64,000 nucleotides of DNA from Halorubrum salinum (GTDB taxonomy: Archaea > Halobacteriota > Halobacteria > Halobacteriales > Haloferacaceae): positions 62,001-126,000 of the forward strand of contig NZ_JANHDO010000001.1 in the NCBI RefSeq assembly GCF_024494575.1, in the 5' to 3' direction. Shown one piece after another: positions 44,548 to 52,069 of the stretch (position 1 is its first letter; each line of letters starts with the position of its first letter). Both the position numbers and the translations under genes were made by a program. The notes beneath the pieces were generated by a model. The model made no database searches. It saw only the letters and a list, made by a program, of their open reading frames with translations, and was not told where the DNA came from.

Positions 44548-45795
44548 TCACGGTTCTCTGAGCGCGACCTCGTCTCCCTGCTCGGCCGGGAACGGCGTCT
44601 CGTCGCCTGCACCCGGTCCGCCGCCCCCGAACTCGTCCCACTCCTCGTCGGTGGCGAGCGCGTCGTCGAGCCGGTCGATAAGGGCGTCTTCGTCCACGTC
44701 CGTGCCGATGACGACGTACTCCGTCAGCCGGTCGCCGTGGTCGTCGTCCCAGTCGAGCTCCGGGCGGTTCGACCGGAGCATGTCGCGCTCGACCGCGGGG
44801 AGGCTCGCTATCCACGGACCGAGCGCCTCGACGCGGACCGACCGTCCGGCCTGTCCGACCTGCTGACGCTGGTCCGTGCCGGCGACCCAGAGCGTTCCCT
44901 TCGAGCGGACCACGTCGTCCGGAAGGTCGCGGAGGAGCGCGGCGATCCGCTCCGGGTGGAACGGCCGTCGGCGCCGGTAGGTGAACGAGGTGACCCCGTA
45001 GACTTCGTCGGGATGGCGGTGGTCGTGTCCGCCGTGAGCGTCGCCGGCGCCCTCGTGTGCGTGGTCTCCGTCGTCTCTCGCCTCGTCGAGCGCGCGCTTC
45101 CACCCCGGGAGGTCGCCGACCTCGCTCTCGTCGAAGATCCCCACGTCGAGAATCCGGTCCGGGTCGACGGCGGCGAACTCGGTCACGACCGTCTCGGCGC
45201 TCGGCTGGAGCGCCTCGACGAGCCCGACCGCCTCCTCGATCTCCGGGTCCGTGCAGAGGTCCGCTTTGTTGCACACGACCACGTTCGACACCTCGATCTG
45301 CTCGACGAGGAGGTCGGAGAGCGGGCGGTCGTCGCCGGCGTCGGGGTCGGTCAGCCGCTCGGGGACGTCCGCTCCGGAGAAGGCGTCGATGAACTGTCGC
45401 GTGTCGATCACGGTGACGAGCGCGTCGACCCGGTAGCGGGCGGCCGCGCGCGACTCCGTGGTGAACAGCCGCGCGACCGGCGCGGGCTCGGAGATGCCCG
45501 AGGACTCGACGACCAAGGCGTCGAAGCTGCGCTCGTTCGCGAGCCGCACGACCGCGGTCTCCAGGTCGTCTTGTAGCTCACAACAGATACAGCCGTTCGA
45601 CAGCTCCGTGACGCCCTCGACGTCGACCTCCGACTCCTCCGCGATCAGGTCGGCGTCGACGTTCACGTCTCCCATGTCGTTGACGAGGACGGCGATGTCG
45701 CGGTCGCCGGCGGTAGAGAGGAGGTGGTTCAAAAGCGTCGTCTTGCCCGCCCCGAGGCTCCCCGAGAGCACGGTCACCGGGATCCGGTCGGTCAT
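44548..45795 (-). CDS. CobW/G3E-family GTPase metallochaperone with His-rich segment
   Basis: A 415-residue GTPase of the CobW/COG0523 group, which delivers metal ions to enzymes. Walker A GSLGAGKT is at 12-19, the metal motif CICC at 69-72 in 'ELSNGCICCEL', a GTP guanine motif NKAD is near 180, and a CobW C-terminal domain follows. The variable linker (about 245-272) is His-rich ('HAHEGAGDAHGGHDHRHPDE'), suggesting zinc, nickel or cobalt binding. ATG 45793-45795 gives the family N-terminus. It converges with the Bat-like regulator (11 nt gap). A role in metal supply to a neighbouring enzyme is speculative. Confidence 0.9.
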   Translation of the reverse strand: MTDRIPVTVLSGSLGAGKTTLLNHLLSTAGDRDIAVLVNDMGDVNVDADLIAEESEVDVEGVTELSNGCICCELQDDLETAVVRLANERSFDALVVESSGISEPAPVARLFTTESRAAARYRVDALVTVIDTRQFIDAFSGADVPERLTDPDAGDDRPLSDLLVEQIEVSNVVVCNKADLCTDPEIEEAVGLVEALQPSAETVVTEFAAVDPDRILDVGIFDESEVGDLPGWKRALDEARDDGDHAHEGAGDAHGGHDHRHPDEVYGVTSFTYRRRRPFHPERIAALLRDLPDDVVRSKGTLWVAGTDQRQQVGQAGRSVRVEALGPWIASLPAVERDMLRSNRPELDWDDDHGDRLTEYVVIGTDVDEDALIDRLDDALATDEEWDEFGGGGPGAGDETPFPAEQGDEVALREP

Positions 45796-45929
45796 GTGAT
45801 CCGTTCCGTCGGCCGCCCCCTTCAACTCCTCGCCGCCGTGCGTCTCGACCGCTCGATTGCGGACGCGTAGCCGGTCGCCGTCCACCGAAAGCCGATACGT
45901 TGATACGTTCGGCCCACCGACCGCGGACC

Positions 45930-46145
45930 ATGTTCCAGTACCTCTCCGTGGTGGGCGTCGCGGCGGTCGTCGCGACGATACTGATGGTCACCGCCATGCT
46001 GTATCTCGTCTGGGGCGCTATCACCAACGACGCTCACTCCCCGACGCCGGACACCGGAGACAATCCCGAACTCGACGACGGGTCTGAGGCCGCGGACTCG
46101 ACCGACGCTCAGGGCGAGTTGACGGCCGACGGCAACTCGGCTTGA
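45930..46145 (+). CDS. 71-aa single-pass membrane protein
   Basis: ATG 45930 begins 71 residues: MFQYLSVVGVAAVVATILM and further hydrophobic residues form one membrane helix to about 31. The rest is a strongly acidic, Asp/Thr/Ser-rich tail (about 32-71) with no motif. Such small anchored acidic proteins are common and uncharacterised in haloarchaea. The GATAC-rich sequence upstream (about 45893-45907) could hold its promoter. The in-frame ATG at 45900 would add ten residues but lies too close to that box. Confidence 0.6.
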   Translation: MFQYLSVVGVAAVVATILMVTAMLYLVWGAITNDAHSPTPDTGDNPELDDGSEAADSTDAQGELTADGNSA

Positions 46146-46324
46146 CACCTTCCCCGCGCTGAAGCGCGAGGCTCTCCTCTCGATTCTCCGCAACCGACTG
46201 CGACCGTAGACGGTATCTCGTCTTCGTGGCCGCAGACGGTATCTCGCTTTTTCCGAACGGATCTCTCGGTGAGAGATCCATCCCCGGTACTGAAGTGTGC
46301 CGAACTGGCTACACTACGAACGCA
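46146..46324. other. Noncoding stretch with IS200/IS605-like hairpin and short direct repeats
   Basis: The sequence just after the small membrane gene contains CCCCGCGC-TGAA-GCGCGAGGC (46154-46174), a hairpin like those at the right ends of haloarchaeal IS200/IS605 (TnpB) elements. A direct repeat GACGGTATCTCG (two copies, about 37 nt apart near 46209-46252) and a near-palindrome GGATCTCTCGGTGAGAGATCC around 46259-46279 follow. No tnpA or tnpB remains. It may be an old element end, or a terminator for the small gene. Confidence 0.45.
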
Positions 46325-46357
46325 ATGGCTGCTGAACGACTCTCTGGGTGCGCGTAA
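46325..46357 (+). CDS. Ten-codon upstream ORF coupled to the second APC permease by TAATG
   Basis: ATG 46325 opens ten codons (MAAERLSGCA) ending in TAA at 46355-46357, whose last A is the first base of the permease ATG. The same arrangement appears upstream of the other APC permease in this window, where it is backed by a TATA box; here I see no convincing TATA 25-30 nt upstream, so this uORF is weaker. It may be chance. Confidence 0.3.
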   Translation: MAAERLSGCA

Positions 46358-47808
46358 TGAGCGGTAGCCAGACTCGATCGCCGGACGCCGAGCTCGGGCT
46401 GCTCGACGCCACCATGATCGGGATGGGCGCGATGATCGGGGCTGGCATCTTCGTTCTCACGGGACTCGCGGCCGAAATCGCCGGACCGGCGGCGATCGTC
46501 GTCTTCGCGCTGAACGGCGTCGTCACGGCGTTCACCGGCCTCTCGTACGCCGAACTCGCCGCGTCGATCCCGAAAAGCGGCGGCGGGTACGCGTTCGTCC
46601 GCGAGATATTCGACGACCTGTCGTCGTTCATCATGGGGTGGATGCTCTGGTTCGCGTACATGATAGCCGGCGCGCTGTACGCGCTCGGATTCGCGCCGAA
46701 CTTCCTCGAACTGCTTCACGTCTACGGGCTGGTTCCGCCGCCGGAACAGGTGGGAGCGATCGCCGTCCCGGTCGTCGACGCGGCCGTCCCGATCGCGTTC
46801 CTGCTGGCGTTCGTCGCGGTGCTCGGCCTAGTGGCGCTCAACGCCGTCTCGACGGCGGCGAGCGGGAGCGCAGAGACCGTCTTCACCGTCGTCAAGGTGT
46901 GTATCCTCGTGGTGTTCGTCGGGTTCGGATTCGCGTCCCCGATGTTCTCCGGCGCCGAGTTCCAACCCCTGTTTCCCGACGGCAACGGCGCGGCCGCGGT
47001 CCTGCCGGCTATGGGTCTCACGTTCATCGCGTTCGAGGGGTACGACCTCATCACCACCGTCACGGAGGAAGTGGAAAATCCCCGCGAGAACATTCCGAAA
47101 GCGATCTTTTTCAGCCTCGCGGCGACCGTGGTCGTTTACCTGGCCGTCGTGACGGTCGCCGTCGGAACGCTCGGAGCCGCCGGGCTCGCGGACGCCGGCG
47201 AGGCCGGCATCGCCACCGCGGCGACCTCGTTCATGCCGACCGGGTTACCGATCATCCAAAACGGTGGAGCGCTCATCGTCTTCGGCGCGGTGTTCTCGAC
47301 TCTGACCGCGCTGAACGCGGTCGTGATCGCTTCCTCGCGGGTCGCGTTCTCGATGGGGCGGGAGGGACAACTGCTCCCCTCGTTCGGCCAGATCCACCAC
47401 CGCTACGGGACGCCGTTCGTCGCGATCCTCGCCAGTGCGGTCGTGATGCTCGGGTCGGTGGCACTGCCGACACAGAGCGCCGGGAACATGTCGAGCCTGT
47501 TCTTTTTACTGTCGTTCATCATCGTCAACATCGCCGTGATCAGGCTCCGCCGGGAGCGGCCGAACATGAATCGCCCGTACACGGTCCCCTTCTATCCGGC
47601 TCCGCCACTGATCGGTATCGCGCTCAACCTGATCCTGACGGCCGTCCTCGTGGAGTACCTACTCCGGACGGACCCGCTGGCGCTCGGGCTCAGCGCGGGA
47701 TGGATCGGCCTCGGCGGCGTCGCCTACGTCGGCCTCAACAGGCTACGGACGCCGTCGACGGGAGACACTGCGGCTGTCGACACCGAGGAGGACACCAATG
47801 ACCAGTAA
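46357..47808 (+). CDS. APC-family amino acid permease
   Basis: A 483-residue transporter with 12 predicted helices and short cytoplasmic ends. '[27 protein letters not shown]' in helix 1 and 'FIAFEGYDLITTVTEEVENPRENIPKAIF' in the loop before helix 7 are APC signatures; 'SRVAFSMGREGQLLPSFGQIHHRYGTP' is another conserved loop. The substrate is unknown. The 3' end overlaps the RCK/TrkA-type gene by 11 nt, so the two are coupled. Unlike the other APC gene in this window it has no Usp domain, and the RCK gene may be its regulator. Start ATG 46357 rather than GTG 46348. Confidence 0.91.
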   Translation: MSGSQTRSPDAELGLLDATMIGMGAMIGAGIFVLTGLAAEIAGPAAIVVFALNGVVTAFTGLSYAELAASIPKSGGGYAFVREIFDDLSSFIMGWMLWFAYMIAGALYALGFAPNFLELLHVYGLVPPPEQVGAIAVPVVDAAVPIAFLLAFVAVLGLVALNAVSTAASGSAETVFTVVKVCILVVFVGFGFASPMFSGAEFQPLFPDGNGAAAVLPAMGLTFIAFEGYDLITTVTEEVENPRENIPKAIFFSLAATVVVYLAVVTVAVGTLGAAGLADAGEAGIATAATSFMPTGLPIIQNGGALIVFGAVFSTLTALNAVVIASSRVAFSMGREGQLLPSFGQIHHRYGTPFVAILASAVVMLGSVALPTQSAGNMSSLFFLLSFIIVNIAVIRLRRERPNMNRPYTVPFYPAPPLIGIALNLILTAVLVEYLLRTDPLALGLSAGWIGLGGVAYVGLNRLRTPSTGDTAAVDTEEDTNDQ

Positions 47809-48451
47809 CCTTGACATCATCATCGCGGGCGGCGGACGCGTCGGCTTCCAGACGGCCGAGATACTCGCCGACCGCGGCCACGACGTGACGATCATCGAAC
47901 GCGACGAGCGAACCGTCTCAGACATCGCCGACGAGTGGACGGCGACTGTGATCGAGGGTGACGCGACCGACCCGGACATCATCGAACAGGCCGGCATCGA
48001 ACGGGCCGACGCGATCGCGGCGCTCACGGGCGTCTCGGGACTGAACCTCGCGGTGTGTCTGGCCGCCGCCGAGCTGGCACCCGACATCCGAACGGTCGCG
48101 CGCATCGACAGCGCGGTCGGCGACGCCTACACCCGGTTCGTCGATGCCGTACTCTACCCCGAGCGTGCCGGTGCCCGCCTCGCGGCGAACGAGATCCTCG
48201 GCAGCGACGTCCAGACGCTCGCAGACGTGACCGGGACGCTCGACATCATGCTCGTCCGCGTCGCAGAGGGGGCCCCAGCCGCCGGGAAACAACTGACCGA
48301 CGTTCGGTTCCCAGCGGGAACGCTGATCGTCTCGGACGACGACGGACAGCGGATCGCTCGCTCGGACACGACGCTCTCGCCCGGACGTCGCTACGTCGTC
48401 GCTGTCGAGCCGGACGTCGCCGAGGAAGTAATGAACCTGATGCGGGGGTGA
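47798..48451 (+). CDS. RCK/TrkA-type NAD-binding and ligand-gating protein
   Basis: A 217-residue soluble protein with an N-terminal NAD-binding Rossmann domain ('IIIAGGGRVGFQTAEILADRGHDVTIIERDE') to about 135 and a C-terminal TrkA-C domain (about 140-217). In the Trk/Ktr families such proteins gate potassium uptake in response to NAD(H) or nucleotides. The gene starts inside the APC permease gene (11 nt overlap), which suggests that it regulates the permease or that the permease carries ions together with amino acids. No TrkH/KtrB-like gene is nearby, which makes the pairing unusual. Family assignment is strong; the partner is inferred. Confidence 0.88.
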   Translation: MTSNLDIIIAGGGRVGFQTAEILADRGHDVTIIERDERTVSDIADEWTATVIEGDATDPDIIEQAGIERADAIAALTGVSGLNLAVCLAAAELAPDIRTVARIDSAVGDAYTRFVDAVLYPERAGARLAANEILGSDVQTLADVTGTLDIMLVRVAEGAPAAGKQLTDVRFPAGTLIVSDDDGQRIARSDTTLSPGRRYVVAVEPDVAEEVMNLMRG

Positions 48452-48540
48452 GACCGGCTCCCTGCGGCCGCGCCTTCGCAGATGCGTGATCGGGACGCAC
48501 CCGCGATAGCTTTTAATCGACGCGAGCGTCACGGTCAATC

Positions 48541-48837
48541 ATGAGTATCGCAGACCGAATCGCGGTCTTTCGCGCGGAGCTCGAAGAGTGGCTCCGCGGT
48601 CTCTACCACGGCATGATCACGCACCCGGCCTACGAGAAGATAGAGAAGGAGGCCGAAGACGCCGAAGACGAGTTCATGCTCGCGTGTTTCCCCGACGCCT
48701 TCGGCATCCCGTCTCCGGTCTCGTACTACACCGCCGAGCTGCTCCCGTACCTCGAAGACGAGTTCGAGGCGTGGGAGCGGCGGCTGTGGGACCGCGAGAG
48801 CCTCATCGAGCGGAAGGGCCAGCAGTACCACTTCTGA
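48541..48837 (+). CDS. 98-aa conserved haloarchaeal protein
   Basis: A 98-residue helical, charged protein ('ADRIAVFRAELEEWLRGLYHGMITHPAYEKIEKEAEDAEDEFMLACFPDAFGIPSPVSYYTAELLPYLEDE'), typical of small conserved haloarchaeal families without known function. ATG 48541 lies 24-29 nt from TTTAAT (48512-48517), so it is leaderless. It ends 28 nt before the ArsA/Get3-type gene and could be cotranscribed. Confidence 0.65.
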   Translation: MSIADRIAVFRAELEEWLRGLYHGMITHPAYEKIEKEAEDAEDEFMLACFPDAFGIPSPVSYYTAELLPYLEDEFEAWERRLWDRESLIERKGQQYHF

Positions 48838-48865
48838 TGGACGCGACAGCCACGGAGGACCGGTG

Positions 48866-49837
48866 ATGGAGCGGTTCGTTTTCTTCGGCGGGAAAGGCGG
48901 GGTCGGCAAGACGACCGTCTCGTGTGCGTACGCCTATCGCTGTGCGGACGCCGGCGTCAAAACGCTCGTCGTCTCGACGGACCCGGCACACTCGGTGTCG
49001 GACGTGTTCGACCAAGAGTTCGGCGACGACCCGGAGTCGGTCGCTGGCGTCGACCGGCTGGACGCGATGGAGATCGACCCGGAAGACGAGATGCAACGTC
49101 ACCTCCAAGAGATCCGAGAGGGGCTTTCGGAGCAGGTGTCGACCGCGATGGTCTCCGAGATCAACCGCCAACTGGAGATGTCCCACGGCACGCCGGGCGC
49201 GTACGAGGCCGCCCTGTTCGACGCGTTCGTGACCGTGATGCGCGAGGAGAGCGACCCGTACGAGCGAGTGGTCTTCGATACCGCGCCGACGGGGTCGACG
49301 CTCCGATTGCTCGGTCTTCCCGACTTTCTCGGCGACTGGATCGACCGGCTGTTGTACAAGCGAAAACAGTCCATCGACCTCTTCGAGAAGGCGGCGATCG
49401 GCGACATGGAGCCGCGGCGGCTGATGGACGGCGACCCGGTCTTGGAGCGGCTACAGCGGCGCAAGGAGTTCTTCGAATACGCGGGCGACGCGATGCGAAA
49501 CCACGCCGCGTTCTTTCTGGTGTTGAACCCGGACCAGCTCTCCGTCAACGAGACGGGACGGGCGATCGAGGGGTTCACCGACCGCGACCTGCGGGTCCGC
49601 GGACTCGTCGCGAACAAGCTCACGCCGGCACCCGACGCCGACGAGGACGGTCGCGGTGCCCGCTACCTCCGAGACAAGGTGGAAACCGAGCGCGACCGGA
49701 TCCAACAGGTCCGTGAAGGGTTCGAACCGCCGCTCGTCGCCGAGATCGAGTCACGCACGCGCGAGGTTCGCGGAGACCTGCTCTCGGACGTAGCCGGGGA
49801 ACTCGACGTCGAGACGTCGCCGCCGAACCCGACGTAG
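48866..49837 (+). CDS. ArsA/Get3-type ATPase
   Basis: A 323-residue P-loop ATPase of the ArsA/Get3 group, with the deviant Walker A 'GGKGGVGKTT' (8-17), switch I 'STDPAHSVSDVF' and 'VVFDTAPTGSTLRLLGLPDF' (switch II), and a C-terminal 'NPDQLSVNETGRAIEGF' helix. Members either drive arsenite export or insert tail-anchored proteins. The single domain and lack of an adjacent arsB gene favour the Get3-like role. No CxxC dimer-type zinc motif is visible. ATG 48866 chosen over GTG 48863. The 3' end lies in a 44-bp tandem duplication that supplies the stop codon. Confidence 0.9.
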   Translation: MERFVFFGGKGGVGKTTVSCAYAYRCADAGVKTLVVSTDPAHSVSDVFDQEFGDDPESVAGVDRLDAMEIDPEDEMQRHLQEIREGLSEQVSTAMVSEINRQLEMSHGTPGAYEAALFDAFVTVMREESDPYERVVFDTAPTGSTLRLLGLPDFLGDWIDRLLYKRKQSIDLFEKAAIGDMEPRRLMDGDPVLERLQRRKEFFEYAGDAMRNHAAFFLVLNPDQLSVNETGRAIEGFTDRDLRVRGLVANKLTPAPDADEDGRGARYLRDKVETERDRIQQVREGFEPPLVAEIESRTREVRGDLLSDVAGELDVETSPPNPT

Positions 49838-49874
49838 CCGGGGAACCCGACGTCGAGACGCCGCCGCCGGCCCG
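49787..49874 (+). repeat. 44-bp tandem duplication at the end of the ArsA/Get3-type gene
   Basis: The segment starting GACGTAGCCGGGGAAC at 49787 is repeated at 49831 with a few changes; copy distance is 44 nt, not a multiple of three. The stop TAG at 49835-49837 is formed by the second copy of 'GACGTAGCC', which is read in a shifted frame. In the first copy the same bases read GAC-GTA-GCC. The last about 15 residues of the protein therefore result from this duplication. Confidence 0.8.
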
Positions 49875-50112
49875 CCGCGGATCGGCGGCGATCGACGCGA
49901 ACCGACGGACCGACGCGCACGGCCGTCCGGCCGAAGAACGCGCGCGAACGAGTTCCCGCGGAGTCGCTGGTTAATTTCACATTGCGAACGAGTAACAAGG
50001 TCTCGATCGGCGTCTCGTCTCGGCCGGGGCGGCCGTTTTTCCGCCCGTCCTCACGAGTGAAGACAATACTTAAGTATTCGATCGTGAACCAATACCACGA
50101 GGCAGGGAACCA
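49875..50112. other. Upstream region of cstA, including a 14-bp perfect palindrome
   Basis: Contains AATACTTAAGTATT (50065-50078), a perfect palindrome in an AT-rich patch. It overlaps the position of a TATA box for cstA, with the predicted start of transcription about 15 nt before the ATG. The rest holds no gene that I can support. Confidence 0.6.
50065..50078. promoter_or_regulatory. Palindromic promoter element of cstA
   Basis: AATACTTAAGTATT is an exact palindrome. The centre CTTAAG is TATA-like and lies about 41 nt before the cstA ATG. A repressor or activator binding as a dimer would directly cover the TATA element. Confidence 0.6.
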
Positions 50113-51969
50113 ATGACAAGTGTAATCTGGATCGTAGCTGCCGTGCTCGGCACGTTCACCGTAGGGTATATGGGATACTCGCGGTACCTCTCGCGGTTCG
50201 TCGACCTCGACGACAGCCGAGAGACGCCGGCACACAAGTACGAAGACGGACAGGAGTACGTACCGGCGAAAAAGCCGGTGCTACTGGGGCATCACTTTTC
50301 GAGCATCGCGGGCGGCGCACCGATCGTCGGCCCGATCACGGCGGGAGCCATCTGGGGGTGGGTCCCGGCGCTTCTGTGGGTGGCCATCGGCAACCCGCTG
50401 ATGGGGGCGGTTCACGACTTCATCTCGCTGTCGAGTTCGATCCGACACGAGGGCCGGTCGATCGGGTACATCGTCGGTCAGTACGTCGGTGAACGCGGGA
50501 AGGACCTGCTGTTGTGGTTCGCGTTCCTCACGATCATCCTCGTCGTGGCGGTGTTCGCGCTCGTGGTCGGCATCGTGTTCAACGCGTACCCGCAAGTGAC
50601 GACCGCGAGCTTCGTGTACATCCTCTTGGCGCTGGCGTTCGGGGTGTACCTCTACCAGCTCAACGGTCCGTTCATCCCGGGGACGATCCTCTTCGTCGCC
50701 GGCGTGTTCGCCGGCGTCTGGCTGGGGATTCAGTACCCGGTCGCGCTGTTCGAGCTGGCCGGCGACGCCAGTCACCCGGCGGGCACCTTCGTGCTGTTCA
50801 GCGGGACCGGAAGCTGGGTCCCCGGCGCGTCGGCGCTCGGCGGCAACACCGCGGCGTGGATCCCCGTGATCATGGTGTACGGCGCGATCGCGAGCGCGCT
50901 CCCGGTGTGGGTGCTTCTCCAACCGCGCGACTACCTCTCGTCGTTCCTGCTGTACGCCGGGGTCGGCGGCGGAGTCATCGCGATCATCGTCGGCACGATC
51001 CTCGGAACGTCCGGCCAGCCGCTCGTCGTCGACTCGTCGATCGGCATGTTCGAGGGCTTCTGGGGCGTCGAAGCGGCGGGACTGTACCCGCTCTTCCCGC
51101 TGCTTTTCATCACGATCGCCTGCGGGACGATAAGCGGGTTCCACTCGCTCGTCTCCTCCGGAACGACCTCGAAACAGCTGAACAAGGAGAGCGACGCCCG
51201 CCTCATCGGCTACGGCGGGATGCTCGGCGAGGGGTTACTCGCCGCGCTCGCACTCTCGACGCTCGCGGTCGCCGGCTTCGCCGGTGACGCCGCAGCCGGC
51301 GGGATCGGCGGCGCGCTGCCGAACTTCGCGAGCGGCGGCGGGATCATCCTCACGAGCCTCGGCATTCCGGAGACGATCGGTGCCGTGTTCATGGCGCTCG
51401 TGCTAGTGAGCTTCCTTCTCACCTCGACCGACACCGCGGTCCGACTGGGTCGGTACATGATGGAGGAGATCGTCGGCATGGACGACGGGATGACGGTAAG
51501 CGGGCTCTCGCCGAACCTCGGCTCGATCGCCCGCGGTCGGTACACCAACCCGCTCTTCCAGATCGGCATCGGCTACCTGCTCGTCATCTCCGGCGAGTGG
51601 GCGACGCTGTGGGCGCTGTTCGGCGGCGCGAACCAGCTGCTCGCGGCGCTCGCGCTGTTGACCGCCACCGTCTGGCTCGCCAACTGGGACGAGTCCAAGC
51701 AGCTGATCTCCACGGGTCTCCCGATGGCGGTGATGGTGACCATCACCGTGCTCGGCCTCACGTGGCTGGCGTTCTATCAGAACCTCTACACGAACCTGAT
51801 CGGCGGCGGCGCGGACACGCTCGGCGCACAGATCTCGTCTGTGACGCAGATGATCCTCGCGCTCGTGCTGATCGGGCTCGCGCTGTCGCTCGTGAAGATC
51901 GGCCTCGGCAACATTCGGTCGGTCCGCGGCGGCGGTGAGACGCCGGCGGCAGAACCGAGCGACGACTGA
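50113..51969 (+). CDS. cstA: CstA-type carbon starvation/peptide or pyruvate transporter
   Basis: A 618-residue transporter with about 16-18 predicted helices and the CstA signature 'GHHFSSIAGGAPIVGPITAGAIWGWVPALLWV' near residue 55-90, followed by 'FISLSSSIRHEGRSIGYIVGQYVGERGK'. The bacterial protein takes up peptides or pyruvate during starvation; haloarchaeal function is inferred. The C-terminal half contains 'HSLVSSGTTSKQLNKESDARLIGYGGMLGEG', also conserved. It is shorter than E. coli CstA (about 700 residues). The palindrome upstream suggests regulated expression. A short Gly/Glu-rich tail ends the protein. Confidence 0.92.
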   Translation: MTSVIWIVAAVLGTFTVGYMGYSRYLSRFVDLDDSRETPAHKYEDGQEYVPAKKPVLLGHHFSSIAGGAPIVGPITAGAIWGWVPALLWVAIGNPLMGAVHDFISLSSSIRHEGRSIGYIVGQYVGERGKDLLLWFAFLTIILVVAVFALVVGIVFNAYPQVTTASFVYILLALAFGVYLYQLNGPFIPGTILFVAGVFAGVWLGIQYPVALFELAGDASHPAGTFVLFSGTGSWVPGASALGGNTAAWIPVIMVYGAIASALPVWVLLQPRDYLSSFLLYAGVGGGVIAIIVGTILGTSGQPLVVDSSIGMFEGFWGVEAAGLYPLFPLLFITIACGTISGFHSLVSSGTTSKQLNKESDARLIGYGGMLGEGLLAALALSTLAVAGFAGDAAAGGIGGALPNFASGGGIILTSLGIPETIGAVFMALVLVSFLLTSTDTAVRLGRYMMEEIVGMDDGMTVSGLSPNLGSIARGRYTNPLFQIGIGYLLVISGEWATLWALFGGANQLLAALALLTATVWLANWDESKQLISTGLPMAVMVTITVLGLTWLAFYQNLYTNLIGGGADTLGAQISSVTQMILALVLIGLALSLVKIGLGNIRSVRGGGETPAAEPSDD

Positions 51970-52069
51970 CGCCCTCGCGGTCCGGTCCGACCGGGGTCCC
52001 CTGCTCCGTTCCTCCACGCGGATCGCTTTTTCACCCGTTCCACAGACGACGCGTCCGTCTGGCGGTCGC

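Noticed and set aside
46357-47808. Fusion of the APC permease and the RCK protein by frameshift
   Set aside because: The 11-nt overlap leaves both reading frames intact, each with its own conserved start or end, so they are two proteins.
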